This document shows, one piece after another, positions 11,196 to 24,022 of a stretch of 64,000 nt of DNA (the stretch's first letter is position 1; each line of letters starts with the position of its first letter). The DNA comes from Pseudovirgaria hyperparasitica (lineage: Eukaryota; Ascomycota; Dothideomycetes; Acrospermales; Acrospermaceae). The translations under genes were made by a program, and so were the position numbers. The notes under the pieces were generated by a model. The model saw nothing but the letters and a program-made list of their open reading frames with translations. It was not told the origin of the DNA and ran no database searches. The DNA is taken from the NCBI RefSeq assembly GCF_010093815.1, contig NW_022985557.1, positions 496,001 through 560,000 on the forward strand, written 5' to 3'.

Positions 11196-11617
11196 GGGTT
11201 AAGGGGTTTGGGGGCTTTTGGTTTTGGGGGGGGGTTTATTTTTGGGGTGGAGGGGGTATGGATGGGGGATATGGGTATGGGTATGGGGTATATATGCATA
11301 TATATGGCGAATTTAGGGTGTGGATACACATCATATACATCCGGTCTGGCGTGCCGAGACTGGGATCTTTTATCTGTTTGTCTTCGTGCCAGTAGACCTC
11401 GTCTCGTCCTGTGATTTATTTTGCGCGTTCGTGTCGATGTGATAGCACATGTTTGCAGGCGGACAGAATATGTCAAACAGTGTCATGTATTGTATGGGTA
11501 TCTATAATCATATTTTCCATCCGCACTCCTGCTCACCCATCAACCACGAGACATGCATGCATCATGCCACAGCATCTCCCTACCACCCATCCCCCTCCGT
11601 AAACAACACAAAAACAC
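11196..11617. other. Convergent intergenic region, G-rich then TA-rich
   Basis: Shared 3' region of two MFS genes. The first 60 bases are a G/T tract with several G runs on the plus strand. It is followed by repeated atgggtatgggtatgggg and then tatatgcatatatatgg. A G-rich tract followed by TA-rich sequence at converging gene ends may help 3'-end formation; this is inference. Confidence 0.35.
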
Positions 11618-13411
11618 CTACACCGCCGCATCCCCAAGCGAGCTCTTCTCCTTACTCGTCCCACTTCCACTCTGCCCCGCACTCCCAACCCGATCCAAAC
11701 GCTCCGCCCGACCCGCATCCTTCTCAAACCGCGCCTCGGCCGCCATCTGCGCCGCCATGATCCCATCCTGGCGCACACTCGAGTTCCTGCGCACCTCCCT
11801 ATTCTCATCCTCCTGGTACTCGGGCGGCCGCTTACTGCTAATCGCCACGGGATCCGTGCACACAAACAGATTCTTATTCTCGCGGAAGTAGCGGTCCACG
11901 TCCTCGAGCGTGCGGTCGGCGGTCTCGGGGTAGAAGAGGTAGATGGTGGGCACAAAGGCGAAGTTGAAGACGGTCCAGATGATGTAGAATTTCCAGCCGA
12001 GGGACTCGATGCCCGGCGGGGTGATTTCGACGACGATGAAGTTGCAGATCCAGTTTGTGGCGGTGCCGAGGGCGGCGCCCTTGGTGCGCATGCTGATCGA
12101 GTTGATCTCGGATGGGTAGAGCCAGGGCACGCCCTGCCAGCCGATGCCGAAGAAGACGTAGAAGAGGAAGAAGAAGGCGATTGAGGCCTCGGCCCAGCGC
12201 TCACGGGTGGCCGCGGCGAGCGACTCCATTTCGTTGTAGCGGATGCAGATGGTGATGACGGCGTAGCAGACGAATTGGCCGGTGGCGCAGTACATCATCA
12301 TCTTGCGGCGGCCCCAGCGCTCGACGTTGGGGATGCCGATGAAGGAGAAGAGGAGGTAAGAGACGGAGTTGCAGGCGGTGAGCAGACGCGCGAGACTTTC
12401 TTCCAGGCCGACGGACTCGATGAGCACGGTAGGGAGGTAGTATGATGTAACCTGAAGTTTTTATTATTATTGATATGACACGTGAGACTTGGGAAGGAAA
12501 TGGGCTTACGTTGATGCCGGAGAATTGCTGCATGAACTGGGTGCCCATGCCGAGGATGAGTCTGCGGACGGTACAGGAGCCGCCTTTGGTGTTGCCCTTG
12601 AGCAGGTTCATCCACGAGACGGTGTTTTCGCGCTCGTAGTTAATGGCCCACTTGATCTCCTTGGACTGCGTGACGACGTACGGATCGTCAATCTCGGAGC
12701 CTTCCAGATCAGCGAGAATTTGGTCAGCCTCGTCAACGCGATCCTTGGCCATGAGCCATCGAGGCGACTCTGGCAGCCACGGCACGGTAGCAAAGAGAAT
12801 GAAGATGAAGACAAACTGGAAGGCGAGCGGGAAGCGCCATGCAATTGGCCCGTCAAGGAACGAGAAGCCGTAGTTGATCCAGTTTGACAGCGAAAAGCCG
12901 GCAATGTTCATAATCATCTCGATGACGATCAACTTGCCGCGCCAGCTCGCCTTTGAGGTCTCGCCCTGCCACACGGGAGCGGTGGAGGTGTTGATGCCAT
13001 TACCGATACCCGCGACGATCCGACCGACAATCATCTGAGGCACGCTGTAGGAGGCAATCTGCAAAATGGCACCAATGCTCATGATGGTGGTGCCCAGCAA
13101 GATGGTGTTCTTGCGACCGAGCGGCTCGCCCAGGAACATGACGCTGATGGCGCCGAGGAAACATCCAATGTCGTAGATGGCGGTGACGGTCGAGATCAGC
13201 GAAGTCTTGCCCTGCAGGCCATGAGTGTCGAGGAAGTCGTCGGTGATGATGACGCCGCCTGTGGAGGTTAGACAGCGGACGAAGATGATGGAATCAAGAT
13301 GGACAGACTGAAGACACCCTGATCGTAGCCGAAGAGGGTCATGTCAGTAGCACAGGCAACGGTGACCCAAAAGGTCAGCCATAGTCCTTTCATGCCAAAA
13401 TAAGGCTTCAT
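11618..13411 (-). CDS. MFS sugar porter (hexose/polyol transporter-like)
   Basis: Predicted sugar:H+ symporter of 561 residues. Exons on the minus strand: 13411-13309, 13258-12510 and 12451-11618, with introns of 50 and 58 nt. The start is the ATG of MKPYFGMKGLW; the longer frame upstream begins at a TTG. Family signatures in order: GYDQGVFSGVIIT in TM1, GRKNTILLGT, PESPRWLMAKDRVDEA after TM6, QQFSGINVTSYYLP in TM7, ERWGRRKMM, and PETADRTLEDVDRYFRE at the end of TM12. These match the sugar porter family (PESPR, QQxSGIN, PETxGxxLE). The C-terminal tail of about 90 residues is hydrophilic and charged. The exact sugar cannot be read from sequence. Confidence 0.92.
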
Positions 13412-14295
13412 GATGAGTCGTGCTGGCGACGATGGAGTCGAAGGAGCAGATTTGAGGGTGGTGGAGGGAATTGAAGGGCAGACCAACAGGGCTCGAGACG
13501 GTAGAGGTCGGGCATGATGGCAGAGTACTTATACGATAGCGAGATGGCCGGGGGAGGATGGAAGTGGAGCGGTATAGCGACGAGGACAGCAGCGAAGAGT
13601 GGATGCACCGATGCACTGATGCGGCAGACAGAGATGGTCAAAGCGCCGCTGGAGTGAATGCCGGCGGGAGTGAATGAGAGATATACTCAAGCATCAGGCA
13701 GACTTCTTCTTCAGCCTGGCTAATCGCAGGCTCTCAACAGGCATTTCAGGCGGGCCAAGGAGAATGAATGCATGGACCTAAAGGTATGAACATCTGCACC
13801 CCACACCCACACTCTCGGTATTTAGCGTAGATGGTTGGACCTTTTGCATTTGCGGGCATTGAGCGTTTGGGCGAGGGAAGCACCGATTCGCGTATGGGTG
13901 TGCTAACATGTAGACGTTGACATGCAGTACTATAGAGTGTCCATGTCCATTAGGTTTTAGTATATACCTTGTTCCTTGCCGTGTTGCAGGCAGAGGGCAA
14001 GAGAGAGAGAGAGAGAGTGCCTCGGAGTGGATGTCCGGACTCGGATTATACTACTCGATATTCTCCACATTATGGATGGATTCCACATTATTGCACACGT
14101 TCCACAGGCTCCACTTGCTGAGCGCACGGGAGAATTGCGGACGGTTGTGTTGGGATCACGATACTGACACTGTAAAGGTAGTGGGAGTGCAGTCAGTGTA
14201 TAGAGTGTATAGAGTGTATAGGCTGAAGGGACGATAACAACAATAAACAACAACAACAACAACAGCAGCACGGAATAGCGGAAAACAGGAAGGAG

Positions 14296-14301
14296 CACGT
14301 G
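14296..14301. promoter_or_regulatory. E-box CACGTG
   Basis: Palindromic CACGTG 12 bases before the first CRE palindrome. Known to bind bHLH factors in fungi (Cbf1/Pho4 type). Functional use here is inference from clustering. Confidence 0.35.
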
Positions 14302-14312
14302 GAAAGCGGTGA

Positions 14313-14320
14313 TGACGTCA
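14313..14320. promoter_or_regulatory. CRE palindrome TGACGTCA
   Basis: Perfect 8-bp CRE, the consensus for ATF/CREB-type bZIP dimers. It lies about 900 bp upstream of the sugar porter and 700 bp upstream of the gene at 15021. Confidence 0.5.
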
Positions 14321-14355
14321 GCCGTGAGAAGCGTGACGGTCATGTGCCTGGCGCG

Positions 14356-14370
14356 TGACTCATGACGTAA
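14356..14370. promoter_or_regulatory. Abutting AP-1 (TGACTCA) and CRE-like (TGACGTAA) sites
   Basis: TGACTCA at 14356-14362 is followed immediately by TGACGTAA at 14363-14370. The first is a Gcn4/AP-1 site. The second fits ATF or Yap-type half-site preferences. Confidence 0.5.
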
Positions 14371-14475
14371 TATTGTATCGTATGTTGTTGAATACATAAC
14401 ACTGACGCCGCAGTAGTACATAACACACGGACCATCTGCGCTGACTCGTGCCGCCAATGAAAACAGTGGATGCGA

Positions 14476-14483
14476 TGACGTCA
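14476..14483. promoter_or_regulatory. Second CRE palindrome TGACGTCA
   Basis: A second perfect CRE 163 bp from the first, in a similar context (GATGACGTCAGC in both). Confidence 0.5.
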
Positions 14484-15020
14484 GCAGAGCGCCCCACAAG
14501 TTAGGTTCCGCTGTAAGGCACATGTCAGGCAAACTTAGTTCTGCCTTACAGCCCTGTCTTCTGCCCTGCATCTGCATTTCTGCTCTCATCAACTCTTTTT
14601 CGTCTTCATCTTCGGCTCGTCTTCCACTCTACTCTCACTTTCACCTTCACTACATTGACTGCATCGCTTGTGCAATAGAAGGACTATCAGTTGTATCATT
14701 ACCACCCATCTTCCGCTCTCACAGACACCCATACTCATGCCAAAGAATGTCCGACTGAGGCCTATCGTTCAGGACAATATCCGCCTTCCCGAGTCCCACA
14801 CTCCTCTTTCGCTTGCGAATGTCACCGCCTGTACATCATGCCTCCTTTAAGCCAAGCAGCCCCCTTAGCGCGGGGTAGCTCCGGCTGCAGCATCTACACG
14901 CGACTACCTATCGCCAAAACACGACTGCTGCTGCCAGCACCACCATAAATCATAAATCGCTGCGACGACAACCCGCCTCTTCTCCTTAGTCGCAATAAAC
15001 CACATTCAAGTCCACACATC

Positions 15021-15593
15021 ATGTCCGTCGCCGCCGACGCATCGCCTGCACCAGATCCCAAATCAGTCCTCGAAGCCGACTTTGCCGCCTTCACTGCTGA
15101 ATATGTTGCTGCCTATCCTAAGATTACGGCTGATTCGTCGCTGTCGCCTGCTGAGAAAGGCCAGCGCGCTCTCGACCATATGATGTCCTTCTACTTTTCC
15201 TCCCTCTCCTCTTACTCCCACGGTAGCGTCACGCCCGTCGACGAAGACGTCTACCGCACCTATCTCTGCGCCTACTTCGAGCATGGCCTCGGTCTGAACC
15301 TGTCCGTCGCCAAGGAGCGTCTTGTCATGGTGCATGCCGGCCCGGATGCCAAGGGCGATATCATGGGCTCTGGGGTGTGGTTTGTCACGTATAAGATTGA
15401 TCCGCTGGATGGGCTGGAAGCGTGGGAGTGGGAGGATGTCTATGGTGTGCGTGCGCGAAGGGGGTCCGATGGCAAGCGGGAGTTGGGCTTTGAGTGGGTG
15501 GTTGCTGATAATGAAGTTACGGGCTTGATGGTGCATCGGCCGGTCATTTTTGCTGAGCTGTTCGGTGGCCCTGTTTCTGCTTCTACTTCCTGA
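15021..15593 (+). CDS. Small conserved-looking protein of unknown function
   Basis: Single exon of 190 residues from ATG 15021 to TGA 15593. There is no signal peptide or membrane segment. It begins with a helical acidic region (LEADFAAFTAEYVAAY). A Tyr- and Phe-rich part follows (MMSFYFSSLSSYSHG), then an alternating hydrophobic pattern (MGSGVWFVTYKIDPLDG, ELGFEWVVADNEVTGL) suggesting beta strands. The mix of an N-terminal helical part and a curved-sheet-like C-terminal part could fit an NTF2/SnoaL-like fold, but I see no diagnostic residue. It is only about 200 bp from the 3' end of the alpha/beta hydrolase on the other strand, so the two genes converge. Confidence 0.7.
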   Translation: MSVAADASPAPDPKSVLEADFAAFTAEYVAAYPKITADSSLSPAEKGQRALDHMMSFYFSSLSSYSHGSVTPVDEDVYRTYLCAYFEHGLGLNLSVAKERLVMVHAGPDAKGDIMGSGVWFVTYKIDPLDGLEAWEWEDVYGVRARRGSDGKRELGFEWVVADNEVTGLMVHRPVIFAELFGGPVSASTS

Positions 15594-15808
15594 TTGGCCC
15601 CCTTCTCTGTGAGCCCACTAATACATATACAATAAGAACTTATGGGATAGACGGCAGGGAAGACCTCGATGATTCGCAACGAATCGCGTGTCTGGAGTTT
15701 GAGAGAGATCGACGGAACAGGCCTTGCAATCTAGTATCAGTACGATGACTATTACTCATTTACATTATATTAACATCATAGTTTTGGTTTTTACAAAAAG
15801 ACCGCCTT

Positions 15809-17111
15809 TCATTCCGCAGTAATCCCTCCCTGCGCAAGAAAGTCCTGAATCCAGCGATACGCGTCCAGCGCAGAGTAATGCAGATTAATCCCATGGCCCG
15901 CCGTCCCAGCAATATAGCTCCCCTTATGCTGACTAGCCGGATACAGCATCGCAAGCGGCGCCTGCGCCTTGTCAACCGGGTAGCTGCAATTCCCAAAGCA
16001 AAACGGCAAGTCGGCATCGCCATTCACAATCGCCACGGGGCCGGTAAAGTTCGCCGCCGGCTTCGAGATGGCGGCCTGGGTGAAGAGCTCGCCGATTGCA
16101 GACGCGTCGCCGGCGGTACTGTACGACTCCTGCACGATGCGCGCGTCGAAGCCCGGCGCGGTGAAGAAGCCCGTCTGGAAGGCGGCGGGCGTGCCGGCGG
16201 CGATGTAGCCGTTTGAAAGCTGGGCGAAGCGGTAGGGCGCGACGCCCGAGGCGATGGAGAGGTCGAGGCCGAGGGTGAAGGCGGCGAGGCCGGACGTGTT
16301 TGTGGAGAAGCCGGTGAGGACGACGGCGTCGAGGAGGTGTGGTGCTGTGGCGGAGAGGGCCTGGGAGATGATGCTGCCGAAGGAGTGGCCGACGGCGACG
16401 ACTTTTGAGAATTGTGTTGTGCCGATGGCGCCGGCGCGGAGCTTCTGGACTAGTTGGGCGGCGATGGCGAGTTCGAGGGGGGCTTGGGTGGTTTGGATGG
16501 CGTCTGGGTGGGTGGAGAGGCCGGTGCCGAGACGGTCGTAGTTGAATGTTGCGAAGCCTTTGTCGATGGCGGCGTCGACGTACGAGTAGCCGGGCGCATA
16601 GTCCCAGTAGAGGTGGTTGAAGCCGATGCCGTGGGTTAGGAATTGGACGGCTTTGGGCTGGGCATTGCCAGCGGGCAGGCAGAGTTCGGAGTAGATGTTG
16701 TATGTGCCGGATACGCTGTTTGTGCCGCCCATGATCTGCTGCATGAATGGGGATCCAGGAGTCACCATTGACACGAATGTTTGCGTGAGGACGGATTGGT
16801 TGGCTGGAACGTCGTAGTTGAAGTGCACATTCATAGGCGATACTGCTTCCACGGGAATGATACCACGTACGCATACGCTATTCAATGTAAATGCTTTCAT
16901 TCAGGAGTTTTTGACTATTCAGAACTTACGCTTTGCCTCCACGAGATGGATAGACCGACGCGTCTTCAAATCCGTTCTTAGACGGAATTTGAACACCGGA
17001 TGGCACAGCATCTTGTGGATGAGGTACCTGAGGCTCCACAGTGATAGAGCTGTTGACTATCGCAGCAGCTGCGAGTCCAGCGAACGTGGTGGCGGAAATG
17101 ATTGAGCGCAT
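15809..17111 (-). CDS. Secreted alpha/beta hydrolase
   Basis: Predicted secreted serine hydrolase of 416 residues. Exons on the minus strand are 17111-16930 and 16877-15809, with a 52-nt intron that joins SRGGKA to VCVRGIIP in frame. Residues 1-18 act as a signal peptide (MRSIISATTFAGLAAAAI). The fold is shown by the oxyanion-side HGIGFNHLYWD, by ATFNYDRLGTGLS, and by the nucleophile elbow GHSFGS (Ser in G-x-S-x-G-like context). A late acid region is IVNGDADLPFC, and the probable catalytic His sits in TAGHGINLHY. FCFGNC may form a disulfide. Several Asn-x-Ser/Thr sites are present. The substrate (ester, lipid or peptide) cannot be told. Confidence 0.85.
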
Positions 17112-19284
17112 CGTGACAATTAACTTAGACTGAACTGTGTTTGGACCGACGATGAAAGAATTGTCTTGATGGGAACACCCAAGCCTTATAACATGCTGCC
17201 ATGGGTTCTTTTGTCATCGTCTCATTATATTGTGACGAGACTAATGACGTGTGCATGAACTGCGTCAACTTAGTACTCGAGATGACTATGCTCAGTCCTG
17301 TCCAGCCAGACGGATAGATCGGTACCTTTTGGCGCATCGACATTGCTAGAGACCTAGCACAAAGACGTGCGCCTAGTGTATCCAATGGTGTGCATGCATC
17401 GTGCGGTCTAAGATGCGACGGCCTTGCTGTGTCATCATTTTGGTCTGGTTTCTTCGACGATCATAATGATGGGACTATACCATGATATCAATCCTAGTCA
17501 GAGCTTTCCCATGTTAGCTCAATAGGCTGTCACTGTTCTTGTTCGGCTTCTTGTTGCCGGTGCTGTCCATGTGTTTCATGTCTTTGTCGTTTACACTTTG
17601 GAGAACGGCATCGTCCAAACGCAACGGGCCGGACACTCGGACTATGACGTCATGTCTACGGTACGGGGTCCATCTTCAATCTCCGGCCGGCGAGATCAAG
17701 CACCCTGATGTACATGAGCACGACACCTGTCCAAGGCTATAGTCTGACTTCAACGGTGCGACAATTGTCCTCGAACACAACATGGTCGATTGACGAGCGA
17801 GAATGCGTACAATAGGCGTACGAAATTACATGGGTCGGTATCCACTCCGGGGAGATCGCCCGCTAGTTCGCAGCGGGCGTAGATGCTTGTCTATACGCTA
17901 CCCCTTCGAATATGTGGGTACATGATGTCCACGGGTGGAAATGTATAAGTAACTGTGCCGCCTGTCTATGCTGAACTGCCTGCAGTAGAATCAGAGTATC
18001 TTTGTAAGAAATACCTTTACCTAGACAGACTTTGTGTAGTGATTCTTGTATGCGAAGCTTTACGAGGTGCATGATGTCTCAACTTACTAGTGATACATCG
18101 CGTGCGCTTTTCATTAAGTCAACAGTCGTTTTTTTTTTTGGAATAGCTAGTCATGTTATTGGATGCGGCGGAATTGACTTGGAATTCAAACAACACTTCA
18201 ACATGATCACGCCTCTCGTCCTCAATTTTCTGTTCTGACATCATACGACGATGTCCCTGAATCACTTGTCCATGGACCGGCGCTCGTCCTTTGTATGGTT
18301 CGCGGCCTACGTTGGAGGACGAATGAACGCATGGCTACATTCAGACAGCTTTATAGTCATAGATATACGCGTATAACGGTCGAACAGGGTCCCTGAACGC
18401 CGTCCGTGGGGTTCGCCTTGGTAATTGGTCGAAGATATAGCCTCTTTCATGATCCACTCTACCACACTGGCTAAATGAGCGTCCTCGAGTTCTTTTCAAC
18501 AAAGTTCCGGTGCGTTCGGAGCACGATGCTCGACTATATGGGGTGGACACTACATATCCATGGATTATGGACATGAAAGGCAGACGGGACCTGCTGTAGG
18601 CTACGAACGCGTCTTCCTGTGAATAGCATGGAGCCGTTAGTAATACTCCTGCTCCTACGAGGAGATGTACTTACAATCGAGTTGCAGCGTGATAAAAGAA
18701 AAACGAACAGATATTGAAGACGAGATATGTGACATGCCTCGGCCGTGTGGATGATTAAGTCCGACGTCGGTGGTCGGTAGTCCGAGACCGCAGAACCGTG
18801 CTCATCCGGAGTACTACTCCGCGACTTAGCAAATGTTCGACGCGACTACGTAAGGTATTCATCCTGAAACCTTATCGGCATCAACTGTGTATAAGGCCGC
18901 AGATCGCAAGATGGCGTCTGTGACTATGTGTGATGACTCAGGTGTAGGACGCCACAATGACGCAGTACTACAGGCCGCCACTCTTCGTATTTTGATTTTT
19001 AGGCCGACGAGCCAAATTCCATCTAAAGTCCGCAGCTGAAGCACCTATAGCAGGTCAAAACGTGGTTGTACCAACTGTTGTAGCATCCATCTGGCGAGCA
19101 AATGCAAGAATCCTTTTGTCGGGTCGTTAGTAGTCTACATCTCCGCTGAGAATGATCCTACTTACCCGGTTTGCAGCTGGGATCCATCGTTGTATATAAA
19201 GGGAGAGGAATGCCCCTTGCTCAAGAAGGTCTAAATCTCAAAAACAGTACTTACTAACGACCAAGCATTCATCTCATATACACC
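17112..19284. other. Long intergenic region without recognisable genes
   Basis: 2.2 kb between the hydrolase and SDR promoters. Open frames are short and not protein-like. One perfect CRE palindrome TGACGTCA is at 17645-17652. There is a T9 run near 18129. I found no repeat with another part of the window, no terminal repeats and no tRNA-like fold. Confidence 0.35.
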
Positions 19285-20165
19285 ATGTCCGACAAGTCTA
19301 TTCTTTTGATCACTGGCGGGAACACAGGTCTCGGTCTAGAGACTGTCAAGGCATTGGCCAACACGAAGACGGGCAAAGCGTTTCACATAATCATCGGCAG
19401 TCGAAAGCTTGAAGCGGGTGAGAAAGCCATCGCCGAAGTTCAGACCGAGTTCCCCAGCACCAAGAGCACCTTCGAGTCGATATCTATTGATGTCCAAGAC
19501 GACGCGAGTATAAGCAAGGCCTTCGAGCATGTCAAGTCTAAGTTTGGACACCTCGATGTTCTCCTTAACAATGCCGGTATGTCGCAAGAGTAGATAGATC
19601 ATGGAAAATTTTGTGTCTGACAGCAGCAGGGGCCGGATTCGACCAGGAAATGCTGCAAGGGAAGATTAGTATGCGTGAGGCCTGGAACAAGGCATACGAC
19701 ATCAACGTTACAGGAACATCTATCATGGTCCACACATTCTTACCCATCCTGCTCAAAGCCTCCGATCCGAGAATCCTGTTCATCACAAGTGGAACTTCGA
19801 CGCTCGCCAAGATGGCCGACAGGACGCTGATAAATTTCCCCCAAGTTGAGCCTGGCTATCCAAAGGACATTAAATTCTCATACCACTCGTACCAAGCAAG
19901 TAAAACCGGCATGAATATGATGTACCTGCACTGGGAACGGCTGCTCGAAAATGACAACATCAAATTATTTGCCGTATCGCCGGGATTTCTCGCAACAGGT
20001 CTTCAAAGTAACGCTGGCTCTAAAGAAGAGAATGCAGCTGCCTTGAAGAAAATGGGGGCTCTAGATCCATCTGTGGGAGGTGAGACTGTCCGAATGGTCG
20101 TGGAGGGTGAACGTGATGGTGATGCTGGGAAGATTGTTCTTAGGGATGGAGTGCAAGCATTCTAG
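19285..20165 (+). CDS. Short-chain dehydrogenase/reductase (SDR)
   Basis: Classical-type NAD(P)-dependent oxidoreductase of 275 residues. Exons are 19285-19576 and 19630-20165; the 53-nt intron splits the NNAG motif. Three tandem CAG acceptors occur (19621-19629), and the last one restores NNAG. The cofactor motif TGGNTGLGLE is at residues 10-19 (T-G-x3-G-x-G), with IIGSRKLEAGE downstream, where basic residues hint at NADPH preference. NNAG is at about 95-98. The catalytic Ser lies in FITSGTS and the Y-x3-K pair in YQASKTGMN. The SPGFLATGL loop follows. No signal peptide; probably cytosolic. Substrate is unknown. Confidence 0.92.
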
Positions 20166-20656
20166 ATGCCTGCAAGTATCGAGAGTGTATACCCAAGTAT
20201 TTTATATATACCTAATCATATTCAAACTCTCCGAAGCTAGTATTTATATCGATACCTTGGCCGACATCTTTGGCCTCTTGGCAGGCAGATCGATGGCATG
20301 ATGTGGTAAGAAACGGTTATGAGCAAATAGATAATGCTTCATAGGACCACATGGCAGGAAAGAGGACAACAAATCAAGTGCAAGGGGTGTCAACATATCA
20401 ACATAGGAAGAGAGTATGGATGGTGCTTTCACGCAGGCTTGCGACTAGCTACCACTTGGCGCATCAGCACGCTTGATGTCAGGAGCGACCCGCCCAGCAC
20501 TCGGCAGGGGTCCAGCAACCTTCAACGTACCTTTAATATCTGTACACAGTAATCTCTCTCCCCATGCTGCAAATGTAGCCTCGCCCGCTCCATCGACTCC
20601 AGTCCTGTCAATTCAATTCATCTTAACCGCTATTCCCACAGGACGTCTTCTCCCTG
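20166..20656. other. Intergenic region, promoter of the mannosidase
   Basis: No gene seen. The last 130 bases are C/T-rich, in keeping with a fungal leader. Confidence 0.3.
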
Positions 20657-22468
<1,812 letters not shown>

Positions 22469-22965
22469 AATGGCTCCTTGCGGTTGCCACCTTCTCCATT
22501 CACATCTTCGGACCTCAGTCCGATCTCAGGGCCCGGTACAGGACGTACCTCAGCAAGCACTATAAAAGCCTTGTCTGACGTCCAAGCAGAAGACGCAGAC
22601 CAGACACACTGGCCACGTCATGAAAACACGGCGTCGTGGTATCGACATGCTTTGTTTCATTCTTGCTTTTGTATTATACTCATGACTGTCTCAGGATAAG
22701 AAAAATACCCAATCACAGCAAAGCGTTGTTGAAACAAACATCACAAAGCATTGTCTACATCCACTCGCACAATGAGTGCCTAGCGCTATTTCGTGATATC
22801 AAACCTCGCCTGCGCTTATTCAGAACCTCGTGAAATTCGATCTGACACCTTATCACCACGAGCGAGCAACATGTGCTCCCGGGGGTTTGTCATTCACTCT
22901 ATAGCTCTCCTCCCTCGCCGTCTTATCTCTCCTGTTTCCCTCTGCATGTATTTCTCTCACGACTC
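22469..22965. other. Convergent intergenic region
   Basis: Lies between the mannosidase and the small membrane protein gene. No coding signal. The part at 22905-22965 is C/T-rich. Confidence 0.3.
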
Positions 22966-23268
22966 CTACTCCTCTTCCTCAGAGTCCACATCACCATCAC
23001 CATCCCCCAACTCCTCCTTCTCACTCTCATTCTCATTCCCATTCCCATTCCCATTCCCGGTCCTGGTCCCGGTCTCCTGCTCATAGCAATCAAGAACCAA
23101 AGAATAAACATAACACACGCCACTAAACGTCGCGCCCAGAACAAGCACCGTAAGCGACATGTACACAACCCCGAGTAGTATGTATAATGTTGTCAAGGCG
23201 AAGGCCTGCGCTAGATAGACGGCGTATTCGGCGCCGGGTTTGGCTTCGTTGGTGGTTGTGCTTTGCAT
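22966..23268 (-). CDS. Small two-TM membrane protein with acidic repeat tail
   Basis: 100-residue open frame from ATG 23268. Residues about 15-60 contain two hydrophobic segments (YAVYLAQAFALTTLYILLGV and MSLTVLVLGATFSGVCYVYS) with a tight turn. The C-terminal 35 residues are polar: a GNGNGNGNENE run encoded by a GGGAAT-type microsatellite, then GDGDGDVDSEEEE. I recognise no family. The clean amphiphilic layout and the ATG make it a likely gene, but it could be a chance frame. Confidence 0.5.
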   Translation of the reverse strand: MQSTTTNEAKPGAEYAVYLAQAFALTTLYILLGVVYMSLTVLVLGATFSGVCYVYSLVLDCYEQETGTRTGNGNGNGNENESEKEELGDGDGDVDSEEEE

Positions 23269-24022
23269 TGTATTTTTTGGGGGGTTTCTGTTGGGCTATG
23301 GGCTGTAGGCTGTAGGCTGCTTTGTTTGGGCTGTTGCTTTTTTGTTTGCTTCTCTGTCTATTTGTTTCTTCACTTCTTTCTTTGTTTCTTTGTCTGTTTC
23401 TTTCTTCTGCTTGGCTGTTTGTGCTATTTGTCTAGGACGTGGTCTAGCTGGGCTGAATTTGTACTTGGGGCTTTGATGCAGTATGATTGTAGGATTAGGA
23501 TCTGGCGAGGGAGGGTGGGCAGGTAATGCGTACTTTATATGTTATAATCATGTATGTGGAAACCTGTTGGATCCACGTGTGGCGGTGACCAGGTATGAGA
23601 AACAATGTGAAAAGGCAAGGCAGTGCCGCATGGGTCTATCCAGGTTGTTGTGGTGGCGATCCATGGGAAAACCTCTAGGATACCTTGCATCCAATCATCA
23701 GCATTCACGTTCGTGCTTGGCATTTTGAATCCAAGGAATTTGAATTGAGGATAGTCAGCAGCTGACAGACTCGTGGTAGTGTAAAGTGGGTTGTTGTCCT
23801 GGGTATGAACTGCATCTTTGACTGCTTTTAGATCGTGACTTCGTACACAGGATTGTGGCTGGAGCGGTTATACACCAGATAGGTCTGCATGAGATTCGCG
23901 TCTTGGTATGTTAAACTACGACTCGACTATCTGACCAATAGCTGAGTCCATCTCCCTATTCCTGACCGTGATGATAATCGTTCTGAGGCAGCACTCTCAC
24001 GGCCTAAGGCCCAAAAGCTCAA
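23269..24022. other. Intergenic region with a long pyrimidine tract
   Basis: Immediately upstream of the small membrane protein gene, 23330-23415 is mostly T and C with G interruptions (tttgtttctttgtctgtttc). No further gene is supported. Confidence 0.3.

Larger units (their letters stand above)
13412..15020. promoter_or_regulatory. Divergent intergenic region with clustered bZIP sites and microsatellites
   Basis: This 1.6-kb region lies between the sugar porter (minus) and the small gene at 15021 (plus), and should hold both promoters. It contains CRE/AP-1-like sites (separate entries), an AG run near 14000-14018, three copies of agtgtatag near 14195-14221, and a CAA/CAG run near 14238-14267. 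No gene is supported inside it. Confidence 0.5.

Noticed and set aside
8734-13411. Two convergent MFS genes as part of a metabolite cluster
   Set aside because: No PKS, NRPS, terpene cyclase or other backbone enzyme lies anywhere in the window.
13957-14592. Minus-strand open frame of 211 codons across the bZIP-site cluster
   Set aside because: The sequence contains translated microsatellites (LLLLLLLF, SLSLSLALC) and no domain; it is better explained as low-complexity DNA.
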